Source: Ferrimonas sp048263965 (GTDB taxonomy: Bacteria > Pseudomonadota > Gammaproteobacteria > Enterobacterales > Shewanellaceae). From it: a DNA stretch of 64,000 nucleotides. Both the position numbers and the translations under genes were made by a program. The notes beneath the pieces were generated by a model. The model had not been told where the DNA came from. It saw only the letters and a program-made list of their open reading frames with translations, and did no database searches. Positions 44,334 through 53,900 of this stretch are shown here, in pieces. Within the stretch, counting starts at the first letter, position 1. Every line of letters starts with the position of its first letter. The stretch covers positions 1 to 64,000 of the forward strand of contig NZ_JBLXDO010000012.1 in assembly GCF_048263965.1 (NCBI RefSeq). The letters run 5' to 3'.

Positions 44334-45239
44334 ATGATCAACGTATTTGGCCATAAGAGCCCTGACAGCGATTGCGTCAGCTCTGCCGTGATTGCCGCCC
44401 ACTGGCTGACCGCCCGTGGCAAAGACGCCACCCCTTTCCGCCTGGGTGAAGTCAGCCGTGAGACTCAGTTCATCTTCGATTTCGCCGGTGCTGAACTGCC
44501 TCCGCTGCTGGAGAAGCCTCTGAAAGGCGAGCAGGTATACCTGGTGGACTTCAGCGAAGCTGAGCAAGCCCCAGATGACATCAACGACGCCGACCTGGTG
44601 GGCATCGTCGATCACCACCGCCTGGGCACCCTGACCAGCGCCGCGCCTCTGGAAGCCTGGCTGATGCCTCTGGGTTCCTCCGCCTCCGTGCTGTTCGAGC
44701 TGTTCGCCATCCATCAAGTTGAGATCACCCAGCCCATCGCCCGCCTGATGCTGGGTGCCCTGCTGAGTGACACCGTAGGCCTGAAGTCCCCCACCACCAC
44801 CGACCGCGACGCCGAAATCGTCGAGCTGCTGGCCCCTCTGGCCGGTGTGAATGTGGAGTCCTTCCTGGCCGACCTGCTGGCTGCCAAGACCAATGTCGAA
44901 GGCCTGTCCACCGAAGCACTGCTGGACAAGGACGTGAAGAACTACGAGATCGCCGGTAAGTCCACCACCCTGGGTCAGCTGGAGCTGGCCGACTATGGTC
45001 AGGTGGAGCACGCTCTCGAAGAGATGCAGGCGGTGATGAACCAGCGTGTGGCCGACAAGGGCCTGGATCTGGCGGCACTGATGCTGACCAACATCCGCTC
45101 CGAGGAGACCCGTCTGCTGGTTGCCGGCCCTCTGGCCGACACCCTCAAGGCTGCCAACGGCGACAGCCTGACCTTCGCCGGCTTCCTGAGCCGCAAGAAG
45201 CAGATGCTGCCCTGGGTTACCCAGGTGCTGGCCGGCTAA
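44334..45239 (+). CDS. ppaC: Manganese-dependent inorganic pyrophosphatase (family II)
   Basis: 301 residues of the DHH superfamily. The N-terminal domain has the metal-binding motifs GHKSPDSDCVSSA, LVDFSEAEQ and the signature GIVDHHRLG; GALLSDTVGLKSPTTTDRD is the fourth motif. The C-terminal DHHA2 domain ends with LSRKKQMLPWVTQ, containing the R-K-K pyrophosphate-binding residues. It hydrolyses PPi to phosphate, pulling biosynthetic reactions forward, and is far faster with Mn or Co than family I enzymes. Monocistronic; ATG 44334 has AAAGGA upstream. Confidence 0.96.
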   Translation: MINVFGHKSPDSDCVSSAVIAAHWLTARGKDATPFRLGEVSRETQFIFDFAGAELPPLLEKPLKGEQVYLVDFSEAEQAPDDINDADLVGIVDHHRLGTLTSAAPLEAWLMPLGSSASVLFELFAIHQVEITQPIARLMLGALLSDTVGLKSPTTTDRDAEIVELLAPLAGVNVESFLADLLAAKTNVEGLSTEALLDKDVKNYEIAGKSTTLGQLELADYGQVEHALEEMQAVMNQRVADKGLDLAALMLTNIRSEETRLLVAGPLADTLKAANGDSLTFAGFLSRKKQMLPWVTQVLAG

Positions 45240-45255
45240 GCCGACCCAAAAACAG

Positions 45256-45282
45256 AAAACCGGCCATCAGGCCGGTTTTTTT
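45256..45282. terminator. Bidirectional terminator after ppaC
   Basis: Perfect 10-bp stem AAAACCGGCC / GGCCGGTTTT with an ATCA loop and T-runs on both strands; it also serves the convergent lipoprotein gene. Confidence 0.9.
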
Positions 45283-45303
45283 ATGCTGTCGCGAAAAGGC
45301 TGA

Positions 45304-46173
45304 CTACTCCTTGATGGTGAAAGTCTTATAGCTGTAGTTGCCATCAGGCAGCTTGGTGGCCAGGCCATACTCGCCGTTGGTGAGCAGGGTATAAGCCGCC
45401 GGGTCCCCCAGTTGAACCTTCTCCGGGGTATTGAGCTTCCACTCCTGCTGAATCTCCTCCAGCCGTCCCTCGAAGGCCTGAGCCCCCAGCAGGGAGGTGA
45501 GCGCCCAGTAGGTGTACTCGGTCACCATGCAACTGTAGTCACAGGTGCTGTCGTCATAGGTGTACCAAGCCCCCTCCGGGTACTTGGCGGGAATGGCGGT
45601 AAAACGTCCGCCCCGGGCCTGGTCCATGGCATCGGCAATCTGACTCTCCGGTTTTTCGCCAAAGATCTTGGGGTACACCTGAGAATAACCACCATGAGTG
45701 ATCAGGTGCAGCACCTCCTCCAAGGTGGCATCGAAAACGCCGGGCTTGGAACCACCGGGATGCACCTCGGCGCCATAGAGATCCTGAACGGTCCCCTGAC
45801 CATCCAGCTTGTCACCCAACGCCTCCATGTCAGACTCCTTGGGCACCATCACCAGAGTCGCCTTGCTGGCCACCAGCTTCTCCACCACCGCCTCGTTATC
45901 CACCAGGCCGTTTTCATCGTTGTCCAGGTACTGGGCCATCACCTGAGCGGCGTGCAACATCTTGGTGCGATCGATGTTCGCCGTGGCCCGAATGGTCACT
46001 CCGAATACATCGATGGAGAGGGGAAGGGCTTTCTCCAGAGCAGACTCGCCTGTGGTCGGCGGCGTGGTGCCACCACTGCCGGTGTTGTTATTGCTGTTAC
46101 TGTTACCACTGCTGCCGTTACAGCCAGCCAGGACCAGGGCGGTCGCCAGGGCCAGAAGGGTCGGTTGCTTCAC
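45304..46173 (-). CDS. Lipoprotein with EF-hand-like loop, unknown function
   Basis: 289 residues. Lipobox LVLAGCNG near 14-20, then a low-complexity Ser/Asn/Gly/Thr linker to about residue 42. The globular domain holds DNDENGLVDNEAV (about 86-98), an EF-hand-like calcium loop, and EEVLHLITHGGY, which recalls the helix of zinc peptidases but lacks the standard HExxH order. A Cys pair (DSTCDYSCM) is near 210. The family seems familiar from marine gammaproteobacteria but has no role known to me. Outer-membrane anchoring in the periplasm or at the surface is likely. Confidence 0.75.
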   Translation of the reverse strand: MKQPTLLALATALVLAGCNGSSGNSNSNNNTGSGGTTPPTTGESALEKALPLSIDVFGVTIRATANIDRTKMLHAAQVMAQYLDNDENGLVDNEAVVEKLVASKATLVMVPKESDMEALGDKLDGQGTVQDLYGAEVHPGGSKPGVFDATLEEVLHLITHGGYSQVYPKIFGEKPESQIADAMDQARGGRFTAIPAKYPEGAWYTYDDSTCDYSCMVTEYTYWALTSLLGAQAFEGRLEEIQQEWKLNTPEKVQLGDPAAYTLLTNGEYGLATKLPDGNYSYKTFTIKE

Positions 46174-46301
46174 TGGGGCTCCTTAGTGTCTTAGGTGGGG
46201 TCAAACTGAGACTAACCCGCCGCCAGTTGGCCAAGGGTAAGGAGGCGCAACCTGGGGTAAGCAACTGTAAGAAGGAGAGAATGGTTCTGTTTCACCATAA
46301 T

Positions 46302-46341
46302 CAGATTAAATAGTTATTTAACCAAAGCGACTATTTATCTG
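46302..46341. promoter_or_regulatory. Imperfect inverted repeat upstream of metY
   Basis: CAGATTAAATAGT (46302-46314) and ACTATTTATCTG (46330-46341) form a near-perfect inverted repeat with a 15-bp spacer, ending 55 bp before the metY start. It does not match the AGACGTCT MetJ box. It could be an operator or the stem of a leader hairpin. Confidence 0.4.
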
Positions 46342-46396
46342 CACCAAGTTGGTGATAAAGTAATCTGTTCATCCCGAAAAAATAGGAAGTAGAAGT

Positions 46397-47671
46397 ATGA
46401 AGCTGGAGTCCCTTGCACTGCACCACGGCTACGAGTCGGAAGCCACCACTAAGGCGGCAGCGGTCCCCATCTACCAGACCACCTCCTACACCTTCGACGA
46501 TACCCAGCATGGGGCCGATCTGTTCGATCTCAAGGTGGCGGGCAACATCTATACCCGCATCATGAACCCCACCACAGACGTATTGGAGAAGCGGGTTGCC
46601 GCCATGGAGGGGGGCATCGGCGCACTGGCCCTGGCCTCGGGCATGGCCGCCATCACCTACGCCATCCAGACCCTGTGTGAAGTGGGCTCCAACATCGTCA
46701 GCACCAGCCAGCTCTACGGCGGCACCTACAACCTGTTTGCCCACACCCTGCCCAAGCAGGGCATCGAAGTGCGTATGGTGGATGCCAATGACTTCGACGG
46801 CTTCGATGCCGCCATCGACGCCAACACCAAGGCGATCTTCTGTGAGTCCATCGGTAACCCGGCGGGCAATGTGGTGAACTTACGGGCTTTGGCGGACATC
46901 GCCGACAAACATGGGGTACCACTGATCGTGGACAACACCGTGGCCACTCCCTTCCTGTGTCGCCCCTTCGAGCATGGCGCCCACATCGTCATCCACTCCC
47001 TGACCAAGTACATCGGCGGACACGGCACCGCGGTGGGTGGCATCGTGGTCGACTCCGGTAAGTTTGACTGGGTGGCCAACAAGGAGCGATTCCCCATTCT
47101 CAATGAACCCGACCCCTCCTACCACGGAGTGGTCTATACCGAGGCCCTTGGCGAAGCCGCCTTTATCGGCCGCTGCCGGGTGGTGCCGCTGCGCAACACC
47201 GGCGCCGCCATCTCCCCCCACAACGCCTTCCTGATTTTGCAGGGGCTGGAAACCCTGGGGCTGAGGATGGAGCGTCACTGTTACAACGCCAAGAAGCTGG
47301 CGGCCTACCTGTCCGATCATTTCAAGGTGAAGTGGGTCAACTACGCCGCGCTGCCCGCCAGCCCCCATTTCGATAACTGCCAACGCTTCTGTGGTGGCCA
47401 GGCGTCAGGCATCCTCAGCTTCGGCATCCGCGGTGGCCGCGAGGCCGGCGCCCAGTTTATCGACGCCCTGCAGATGGTGCTGAGACTGGTGAACATCGGT
47501 GACGCCAAATCTCTGGCCTGCCACCCCGCGACCACCACCCACAGACAGCTAAACGAAGAGGAGCTGGCCAAGGCCGGGGTGAGTGAAGATCTGGTGAGAT
47601 TGTCGGTGGGCATCGAGAACATCGACGACATCATCGCCGATATCTCCCAGGCTCTGGAAAAAGTGGAGTGA
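46397..47671 (+). CDS. metY: O-acetylhomoserine sulfhydrylase / aminocarboxypropyltransferase
   Basis: 424 residues, the usual MetY length (longer than MetB/MetC). This Cys/Met-metabolism PLP enzyme starts LALHHGYESEATTKAAAVPIYQTTSY; YTRIMNPTTDVLEKR and ASGMAAITYAI follow; the Schiff-base Lys lies in IHSLTKYIGGHGTAVGG near 208; the end has LVRLSVGIENIDDIIADI. It makes homocysteine from O-acetylhomoserine and sulfide, so it can assimilate the sulfide made by a Phs/Psr enzyme. Monocistronic, with an inverted repeat upstream and a terminator downstream. Confidence 0.95.
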   Translation: MKLESLALHHGYESEATTKAAAVPIYQTTSYTFDDTQHGADLFDLKVAGNIYTRIMNPTTDVLEKRVAAMEGGIGALALASGMAAITYAIQTLCEVGSNIVSTSQLYGGTYNLFAHTLPKQGIEVRMVDANDFDGFDAAIDANTKAIFCESIGNPAGNVVNLRALADIADKHGVPLIVDNTVATPFLCRPFEHGAHIVIHSLTKYIGGHGTAVGGIVVDSGKFDWVANKERFPILNEPDPSYHGVVYTEALGEAAFIGRCRVVPLRNTGAAISPHNAFLILQGLETLGLRMERHCYNAKKLAAYLSDHFKVKWVNYAALPASPHFDNCQRFCGGQASGILSFGIRGGREAGAQFIDALQMVLRLVNIGDAKSLACHPATTTHRQLNEEELAKAGVSEDLVRLSVGIENIDDIIADISQALEKVE

Positions 47672-47698
47672 TACCAAGGTCACTGCGCTGATGACAAC

Positions 47699-47721
47699 AA
47701 AGGGGCCTTACGGCCCCTTTT
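47699..47721 (+). terminator. Terminator after metY
   Basis: Perfect 9-bp stem AAAGGGGCC / GGCCCCTTT with a TTAC loop and a four-T run; it abuts the stop codon of the convergent small gene. Confidence 0.8.
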
Positions 47722-47935
47722 AGCTTCGGAGCCTCACCCCAGGGTGACGCTCACTGGCAAATTCATGGAAAATATCATCCAGGTAACCACACAGCTCTGA
47801 CTCATCCATGTCCGGCGGAAACACCACCTCATGCACCCGGCTGAGCAGGCCTGTGTCCGATTCACGAAACAACTGCCACTCTTCACCAACGCGCATCACC
47901 ACGACAGGTTTGCCAAACAGATCAACCTTAACCAT
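47720..47935 (-). CDS. Small conserved hypothetical protein
   Basis: 71 residues from ATG 47935, which has a very strong ribosome site (GGGGAGGG) at good spacing. The sequence MVKVDLFGKPVVVMRVGEEW, a central VFPPDMDESELCGYLDDIFH and a basic end (ERHPGVRLRS) look like a small cytosolic alpha/beta protein family of about 70 residues known to me only as conserved hypotheticals. No signal peptide or TM. Its stop codon lies at the metY terminator. Confidence 0.7.
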   Translation of the reverse strand: MVKVDLFGKPVVVMRVGEEWQLFRESDTGLLSRVHEVVFPPDMDESELCGYLDDIFHEFASERHPGVRLRS

Positions 47936-48046
47936 TGTTCCCTCCCCGACACCAAGCACAATCAAGACTCGGCCAGCTCAACTGAATGACAAGGTGCTTG
48001 ATGCCCTTGGTATGAGCTCAGAATGGCCGAGCGGCGCTCAAAAGAA

Positions 48047-48066
48047 AAGGGGCCAGATGGCCCCTT
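48047..48066 (-). terminator. Terminator after porin gene
   Basis: Perfect 8-bp stem AAGGGGCC / GGCCCCTT followed on the minus strand by TTCTTTT, 19 nt past the porin stop. Confidence 0.8.
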
Positions 48067-48084
48067 GTCTATCGTGCAGTTCCC

Positions 48085-48828
48085 TTACAGGTGATACTTC
48101 ACGATAAAGGAGTAGGTGCTCTGATCGATACCCTTCACGCCGTACTTGTTCTGCCAGTAATCGTACTCGATACCGATGAACAGGCTGTTGGACTTGGACT
48201 CACCGAACAGGGAGCGGCCCAGGTCATATTTGATCTGAGGGTTGATGTGCAGGTTCTCTTCGTAGGCGGCGTTGTCGGAGGAGAACACCCAGTCAATGTA
48301 ACCATCAACCACCAGGGCAGCATTGCCTACCGGGATATCGAAGCGGTACACAGGGGTCAGCTGCCAACCTTCACTCAGGTTGTTGCCACTCTGAGGATCA
48401 CGCTTGTAGGTGTTCAACTGCAGGTAGGTGAAACCGGGCACCTTCAGATCCACACCCACACCATAGAGCAGGGCTTCTACGGGACCGCGACCAAACTCCT
48501 GGGTCAGCGCCAGGGAGAGATCGGTCACCGGGCCAGCCGCCAGCTCTTTGCCAAAGATCTTGCCGAAGCTGAAACGGGGAGAGATCTCGCCATAGGTGGC
48601 AGACTCGTCGGTACCGTTAAAGTCGATCATGTCGTAGAAGGCGAACCAGTCGCCATAGCTGAAGCCACCGGCGGTTTCCAGGGTCACAGTGGTCTGACGG
48701 TGGGAAGGAGCCAGGTCATAGTCTTCGCCGTGAAGCAGAGTGGCACTGGCGTCCCACCACTGGATTGGGCTTTGGGCAAGGGCAGGCATGGACGCAAGCA
48801 GGGCCAGCGCCAGGGTAGTCTTTCTCAT
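48085..48828 (-). CDS. Outer-membrane nucleoside channel, Tsx/OmpK family
   Basis: 247 residues with signal peptide MRKTTLALALLASMPALAQ. The mature protein starts SPIQWWDASATLLHGEDYDL and continues with aromatic-bordered beta strands (FSYGDWFAFYDMIDFNGTDE, GISPRFSFGKI-type) to a C-terminal strand ending in an aromatic/hydrophobic residue (YSFIVKYHL), as expected for a 12-stranded barrel. Tsx/OmpK channels pass nucleosides and serve as phage and colicin receptors. It stands alone, with no nucleoside-catabolic genes near. Confidence 0.9.
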   Translation of the reverse strand: MRKTTLALALLASMPALAQSPIQWWDASATLLHGEDYDLAPSHRQTTVTLETAGGFSYGDWFAFYDMIDFNGTDESATYGEISPRFSFGKIFGKELAAGPVTDLSLALTQEFGRGPVEALLYGVGVDLKVPGFTYLQLNTYKRDPQSGNNLSEGWQLTPVYRFDIPVGNAALVVDGYIDWVFSSDNAAYEENLHINPQIKYDLGRSLFGESKSNSLFIGIEYDYWQNKYGVKGIDQSTYSFIVKYHL

Positions 48829-49049
48829 TGTAGGGTTACCTTAATACAGCAGGCAGGGTGGGCCCCGCCATTTTCTTTATAGTTAGGAATTTCCCCATGG
48901 GAAGAGTGGTCTTTTCATGGAAAAACCCGGGCAATATAGAGAACAACACTCAACAATTCAAAAACTTTGGTAACCAGCGCTTAATATATAAACACCGGCT
49001 CAAGAAAGGGACGATTTTGTGCCCTGGATCTCATCAGCCAGACCGGGGG

Positions 49050-49298
49050 TCAGGCGGTGGTGTCCAGCAGGTTGCCAAGCATCTCATCACTGCGGCGCAG
49101 TACCGTAGCACCTGCGGCGCCGTAGAGCGGCGCCTGGGTGGCGGACAGCAGAGCACTCTCCACCGAGGGCTTGGCGGCACTCTGCTGAGGGTTGACGCTC
49201 TCCACTTGAGCGGAGGCAATGGTGTGAGCATCCCTATCCAGTTGGGCCTGGCTCTGTTGAATCAGCTGGCTGCCGCTGTGAATGGCCGACATCGACAT
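49050..49298 (-). CDS. Small conserved hypothetical protein
   Basis: 82 residues from ATG 49298 with AGGAG five bases upstream. It is Ala/Ser/Gln-rich and helical (SMSAIHSGSQLIQQSQAQLD), with a C-terminal TVLRRSDEMLGNLLDTTA segment. There is no signal peptide and no Cys. Such small proteins of Shewanella-type genomes resemble the tail of flagellar-rod-like or secretion-substrate helices, but this is only an impression. Function unknown. Confidence 0.65.
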   Translation of the reverse strand: MSMSAIHSGSQLIQQSQAQLDRDAHTIASAQVESVNPQQSAAKPSVESALLSATQAPLYGAAGATVLRRSDEMLGNLLDTTA

Positions 49299-49546
49299 GG
49301 GAAACTCCTGTGGTTTGGATTCTCAGACTACCTTTATGGTCGCCAAAGAACAACAATCAACGCTTTGCTTCCCAAGAGTGACAATTTAAATGAAATAGCA
49401 TGGTGACATATTGACAACCTATTTTAACTGTGTGCAATCGCCACGTCTTAACCTAAGCTGAACCAAATTTGTGTTTCCGCATAAGCAGAAGTATTTTTCT
49501 AAGGTTTCATCATGGACAAATAGGGTTTCCCATAGGCCAACATGAG

Positions 49547-49636
49547 TTAAAAAAGGCCAGCACCAGCCTCCAGGCGCAAGAAAAACACCAATAAAATCAA
49601 AGCACAGATCGACAACACCATTCGAGTCATCATCAT
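49547..49636 (-). CDS. Possible 29-residue hydrophobic microprotein
   Basis: A 30-codon frame with three tandem ATGs (49636, 49633, 49630) just after GAGGTGA. It encodes MMMTRMVLSICALILLVFFL followed by RLEAGAGLF, i.e. one membrane helix with a positive N-terminus. It lies about 200 bp upstream of and divergent from the AcrAB-type operon. The strong ribosome site and clean TM support translation. A role with the RND pump, as AcrZ has with AcrB, is only a thought; no sequence likeness to AcrZ is claimed. Confidence 0.4.
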   Translation of the reverse strand: MMMTRMVLSICALILLVFFLRLEAGAGLF

Positions 49637-49835
49637 TTCACCTCAAATTAATACTGTCACTTCTCCCAGTGCAATCTGCGACTTTACACTGGGCGTTTCT
49701 CTTACAATTTGTCGCACATTGTTGTCTTGTTATACAGGTGGAAAGTATGAGATAAATACCGTCTTATTCTTTTCTCTTTGCTTATTTAGCCCGCCCCCCG
49801 GGCGAGCACAGTCTATTCTAAAACTAGGAGTCCAG

Positions 49836-50981
49836 ATGCGGCATTCGCTGAAGCTGGCCACGGCGGTGGCCGTAGCCCTGTCTCTGTCTGCCTGTGGCAC
49901 AGAAGAGCCCGCAGCCAAACCCCCTGGTGGTCAACGGGCCGCCCAGGTCAATGTGGTGACCGCCACCCCACACGCCCAGGCGATCAGTGTCGAGCTGCCG
50001 GGTCGCAGCCGCGCCTACCTCAACGCCGAAGTGCGCCCTCAGGTCAGCGGGGTGATCACCGCCCGCAGCTTCATCGAAGGTGGCATGGTGGAAGCAGGCC
50101 AATCCCTGTATCAGATCGATGCGGCCCCCTATGAAGCGGCACTTATCAGCGCCAAGGCGGATCTCGAGCGTGCCAAAGCCAATGAGCTGTCCACCCGTGC
50201 CACCTACAACCGCTACAAGGAACTGATCCACACCAGCTCCATCTCCAAGCAGGATCTGGATCTGGCTCAGGCCGCCTGGATGGAGGCCAAGGCCAGCGTG
50301 GAGATGGCCAAGGCCGCCATCAACCAGGCCGAGATCAACCTGGACTACACCAAGGTCGAGGCGCCCATCTCCGGCCACATCAGCCGCTCTGCGGTGACCC
50401 CCGGCGCCCTGGTGACCGCCAACCAGGGGCAGGCACTGGCACAAATCTCCCAGCTGGACCCCATCAACGTGGACATCGTCCAGTCCAGCACCGAGATGCT
50501 CAAGCTCAAGTCTCAGCTGGCCTCAGGCAAGCTGATGCAATCTGACACCACCGAAGTCACCCTGATTCTGGAAGATGGCACCGAGTACACTCACCGCGGC
50601 ACCCTGAAGTTTGCCGAAGTGACCGTGGATGAGGGCACAGGCTCAGTCAGCCTGCGCGCCGAGTTCCCCAACCCGGACGGCTTGCTGCTGCCCGGCATGT
50701 TTGTCCGCACCCGCATGGTGGTCGGCACCGATCCTCAGGCACTGATGGTGCCCCAGAAGGCGGTCACCCGTAATCCCAAGGGTGAGGGCATGGCCATGGT
50801 GGTCAACGCAGACAACCAGGTGGAAGCTCGGGTGATCACCACGGCCCAGGCCATTGATCACCAGTGGCGCGTCACCGCCGGCCTCAAACCCGGCGACAAG
50901 GTGATCACCGAGGGGCTGCAGAAGATCCGTCCCGGCGCCACCGTGGTGGCCCAGGAGATCACCCAGATGGCATCCAAATAA
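49836..50981 (+). CDS. acrA: RND efflux periplasmic adaptor (AcrA/MexA family lipoprotein)
   Basis: 381 residues from ATG 49836 with AGGAG upstream. Lipobox LSLSACGT gives a lipidated Cys near 20. The lipoyl half-motifs are VRPQVSGVITARSFIEGGMV and KVEAPISGHISRSAVTPG, with the helical hairpin between (DLERAKANELSTRATYNRYK). The C-terminal domain has ALMVPQKAVTRNPKG. It joins the AcrB-like pump encoded 12 bases downstream to an outer-membrane channel that must be encoded elsewhere (TolC-like). The symbol is by family. Confidence 0.93.
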   Translation: MRHSLKLATAVAVALSLSACGTEEPAAKPPGGQRAAQVNVVTATPHAQAISVELPGRSRAYLNAEVRPQVSGVITARSFIEGGMVEAGQSLYQIDAAPYEAALISAKADLERAKANELSTRATYNRYKELIHTSSISKQDLDLAQAAWMEAKASVEMAKAAINQAEINLDYTKVEAPISGHISRSAVTPGALVTANQGQALAQISQLDPINVDIVQSSTEMLKLKSQLASGKLMQSDTTEVTLILEDGTEYTHRGTLKFAEVTVDEGTGSVSLRAEFPNPDGLLLPGMFVRTRMVVGTDPQALMVPQKAVTRNPKGEGMAMVVNADNQVEARVITTAQAIDHQWRVTAGLKPGDKVITEGLQKIRPGATVVAQEITQMASK

Positions 50982-50993
50982 CGGGGAGAGTTC

Positions 50994-53900
50994 ATGGCTC
51001 GTTTCTTTATCGATCGCCCCATCTTTGCCTGGGTGATCGCCATTATCGTGATGCTGGCCGGCACCCTGGCCATCACCACTTTGCCGGTGTCCCAGTACCC
51101 CAACATCGCGCCACCCACCATCGAGATCAGTGCCAACTACCCTGGCGCCTCGGCCAAGACGGTGGAAGACACGGTCACCCAGGTGATCGAGCAGCGGATG
51201 ACCGGACTGGACCACCTACGTTACATCGCGTCTCAGAGTGACAGCTTTGGTAACGCCACCATTACCCTGACCTTCAACGCCGAGGCGGATGCTGATATCG
51301 CCCAGGTGCAGGTGCAGAACAAGCTGCAGCTGGCGATGCCACTGCTGCCCCAGGAGGTGCAGGCCCAAGGGATCAGCGTCAACAAGTCCTCCAGCGGCTT
51401 CCTGATGGTACTGGGCTTCGTGTCCCAGGACGGCTCCATGGACAAGGCGGACATCGCCGATTACGTGGCCGCCAACATTCAGGACCCCATGAGCCGAGTG
51501 CCCGGGGTGGGTGACATCACCCTGTTCGGTTCCCAGTACGCCATGCGCATCTGGCTGGATCCCCTGAAGCTGAACCAGTTCAACCTGACCACCAGCGACG
51601 TGGTGGCGGCCATCCGCGAGCAGAATGCTCAGGTGTCCGCCGGACAACTCGGCGGCGCCCCCTCGGTGGCTGCCCAGGAGCTGAACGCCACCATATCGGC
51701 CCAGTCCAGGCTGCAGACTCCTGAGGAGTTCCGCAACATCGTGCTCAAGTCCGATATGGACGGTGCCAAGGTATTCCTTGGGGATGTGGGCCGGGTGGAG
51801 ATCGGCGCCGAGAGCTACTCGGTGACCTCCTTCTACAACGGCCAGCCCGCCTCGGGTCTGGCGATTCAGCTGGCCACCGGCGCCAACGCCCTGGCCACCG
51901 CCGAGGCGGTGATGGCCAAGATGGATGAGATGCGCCCCTACTTCCCCGAAGGCTTGGATGTGGTGCTGCCATTTGACACCACCCCCTTCGTCGGCAAGTC
52001 CATCGAAGGCGTGGTGCACACCCTGCTGGAAGCGATCGTACTGGTGTTCCTGATCATGTACCTGTTCCTGCAGAACTTCCGCGCCACCCTGATCCCCATG
52101 ATTGCGGTGCCCGTGGTGCTGCTGGGGACCTTCGGCATCCTGGCGGCCACCGGCTTCTCCATCAACACCCTGACCATGTTCGCCATGGTACTGGCCATCG
52201 GCCTGCTGGTGGATGACGCCATCGTAGTGGTGGAAAACGTGGAACGGGTGATGTCCGAAGAGGGCTGCTCGCCCCTGGAGGCCACCCGCAAGTCCATGGA
52301 TCAGATCACCGGTGCCCTGGTGGGTATCGGCCTGACCCTGTCTGCGGTGTTCGTGCCCATGGCCTTTATGTCCGGCTCCACCGGGGTGATCTACCGTCAG
52401 TTCTCCATCACCATCGTCTCTGCCATGGCGCTGTCGGTGATGGTGGCCATCATCCTGACTCCGGCCCTGTGCGCCACCATGCTCAAGCCGGTGAAAAAGG
52501 GACACGCCTACACCGACAAAGGCTTCTTTGGCTGGTTCAACCGCAGTTTCAACCGCTGGACCGACCGTTATGAGGGCAGCGTTGGCGGCATCCTCAAGCG
52601 CACCGGCCGGGTGTTTGGCATCTACCTGGTGCTGGTGGTGGCCACTGGCTGGATCTTCCTGCGCATGCCCACCGCCTTCCTTCCTGATGAGGATCAGGGG
52701 GTGATGTTTGTTCAGGCGATTCTGCCCGCCAACGCCACCCAGGAGAGCACCCAGAATGTGCTGGATCAGGTGAACGACTACCTTCTGGCACAGGAAGGCG
52801 ACTCGGTGGAGTCGGTGTTCACCGTATCCGGCTTCAGCTTCGCCGGCATGGGACAGAACATGGGTCTGGCCTTTGTTAACATGAAGCCCTGGGATGAGCG
52901 CACCGCGCCGGGGACCGATGTGCAGTCCGTCGCAGGACGGGCCATGGGGGCCTTCTCCCAGATCAAGGAAGCCCTGGTGTTTGCCTTCGTGCCCCCTGCG
53001 GTACTGGAGCTGGGCACCGCCAACGGTTTCGATCTCTATCTGCAGGATAAGGGCGGCAAGGGCCACGACGCCCTGATTCAGGCGCGCAACCAACTGCTGG
53101 GAATGGCCGCTCAGGAACCCAGCCTGGTGGGTGTTCGTCCCAACGGCCAGGAGGACGCCCCTCAGTACCAGTTGGACATTGACCACGGCAAACTGCGCGC
53201 CCTGGGACTGAACATCACCGAGGTGAACAGTGCCCTGGCGACCGCCTGGGGTGGCGCCTACGTCAATGACTTCATCGACCGCGGCCGGGTGAAGAAGGTG
53301 TTCGTCCAGGGTGAGGCGGAATACCGCATGCAGCCTGGGGATCTGGATACCTGGTATGTGCGCAACAACCAGGGTGAAATGGTGCCCTTCTCCGCCTTTG
53401 CCACCGGCCACTGGGAGTATGGCTCCCCCCGCCTGGAGCGTTTCGGCGGTCTGCCGGCGGTGAACATCCAGGGGGCCACCGCCCCGGGCATCAGTACCGG
53501 TGACGCCATGGAGACCATGGAGCGTCTGGCCGGTCAGTTGCCTCCAGGCTTCGGCATCGAGTGGAACGGCCTCTCCTACGAGGAGCGGCTCTCCGGCAAC
53601 CAGGCTCCGGCTCTGTACGCCCTGTCCATCCTGGTGGTGTTCCTGGTGCTGGCGGCGCTGTATGAAAGCTGGTCTGTGCCCTTCGCGGTAATTCTGGTGG
53701 TGCCTCTGGGGATCATCGGCGCCCTGCTGGCCACCTATGGCCGCGGGTTGTCCAACGACGTGTTCTTCCAGGTGGGCCTGCTCACCACCGTGGGTCTGGC
53801 CACCAAGAACGCCATCCTCATCGTGGAGTTCGCCAAGGAGTACTACGAGAAAGGTGCCGGTCTCATCGAGGCCACCCTGCACGCGGTGCGGGTACGTCTG

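Noticed and set aside
46270..46396. SAM riboswitch or MetJ operator before metY
   Set aside because: The 126-nt leader is too short and lacks SAM-box elements; no AGACGTCT repeats occur.
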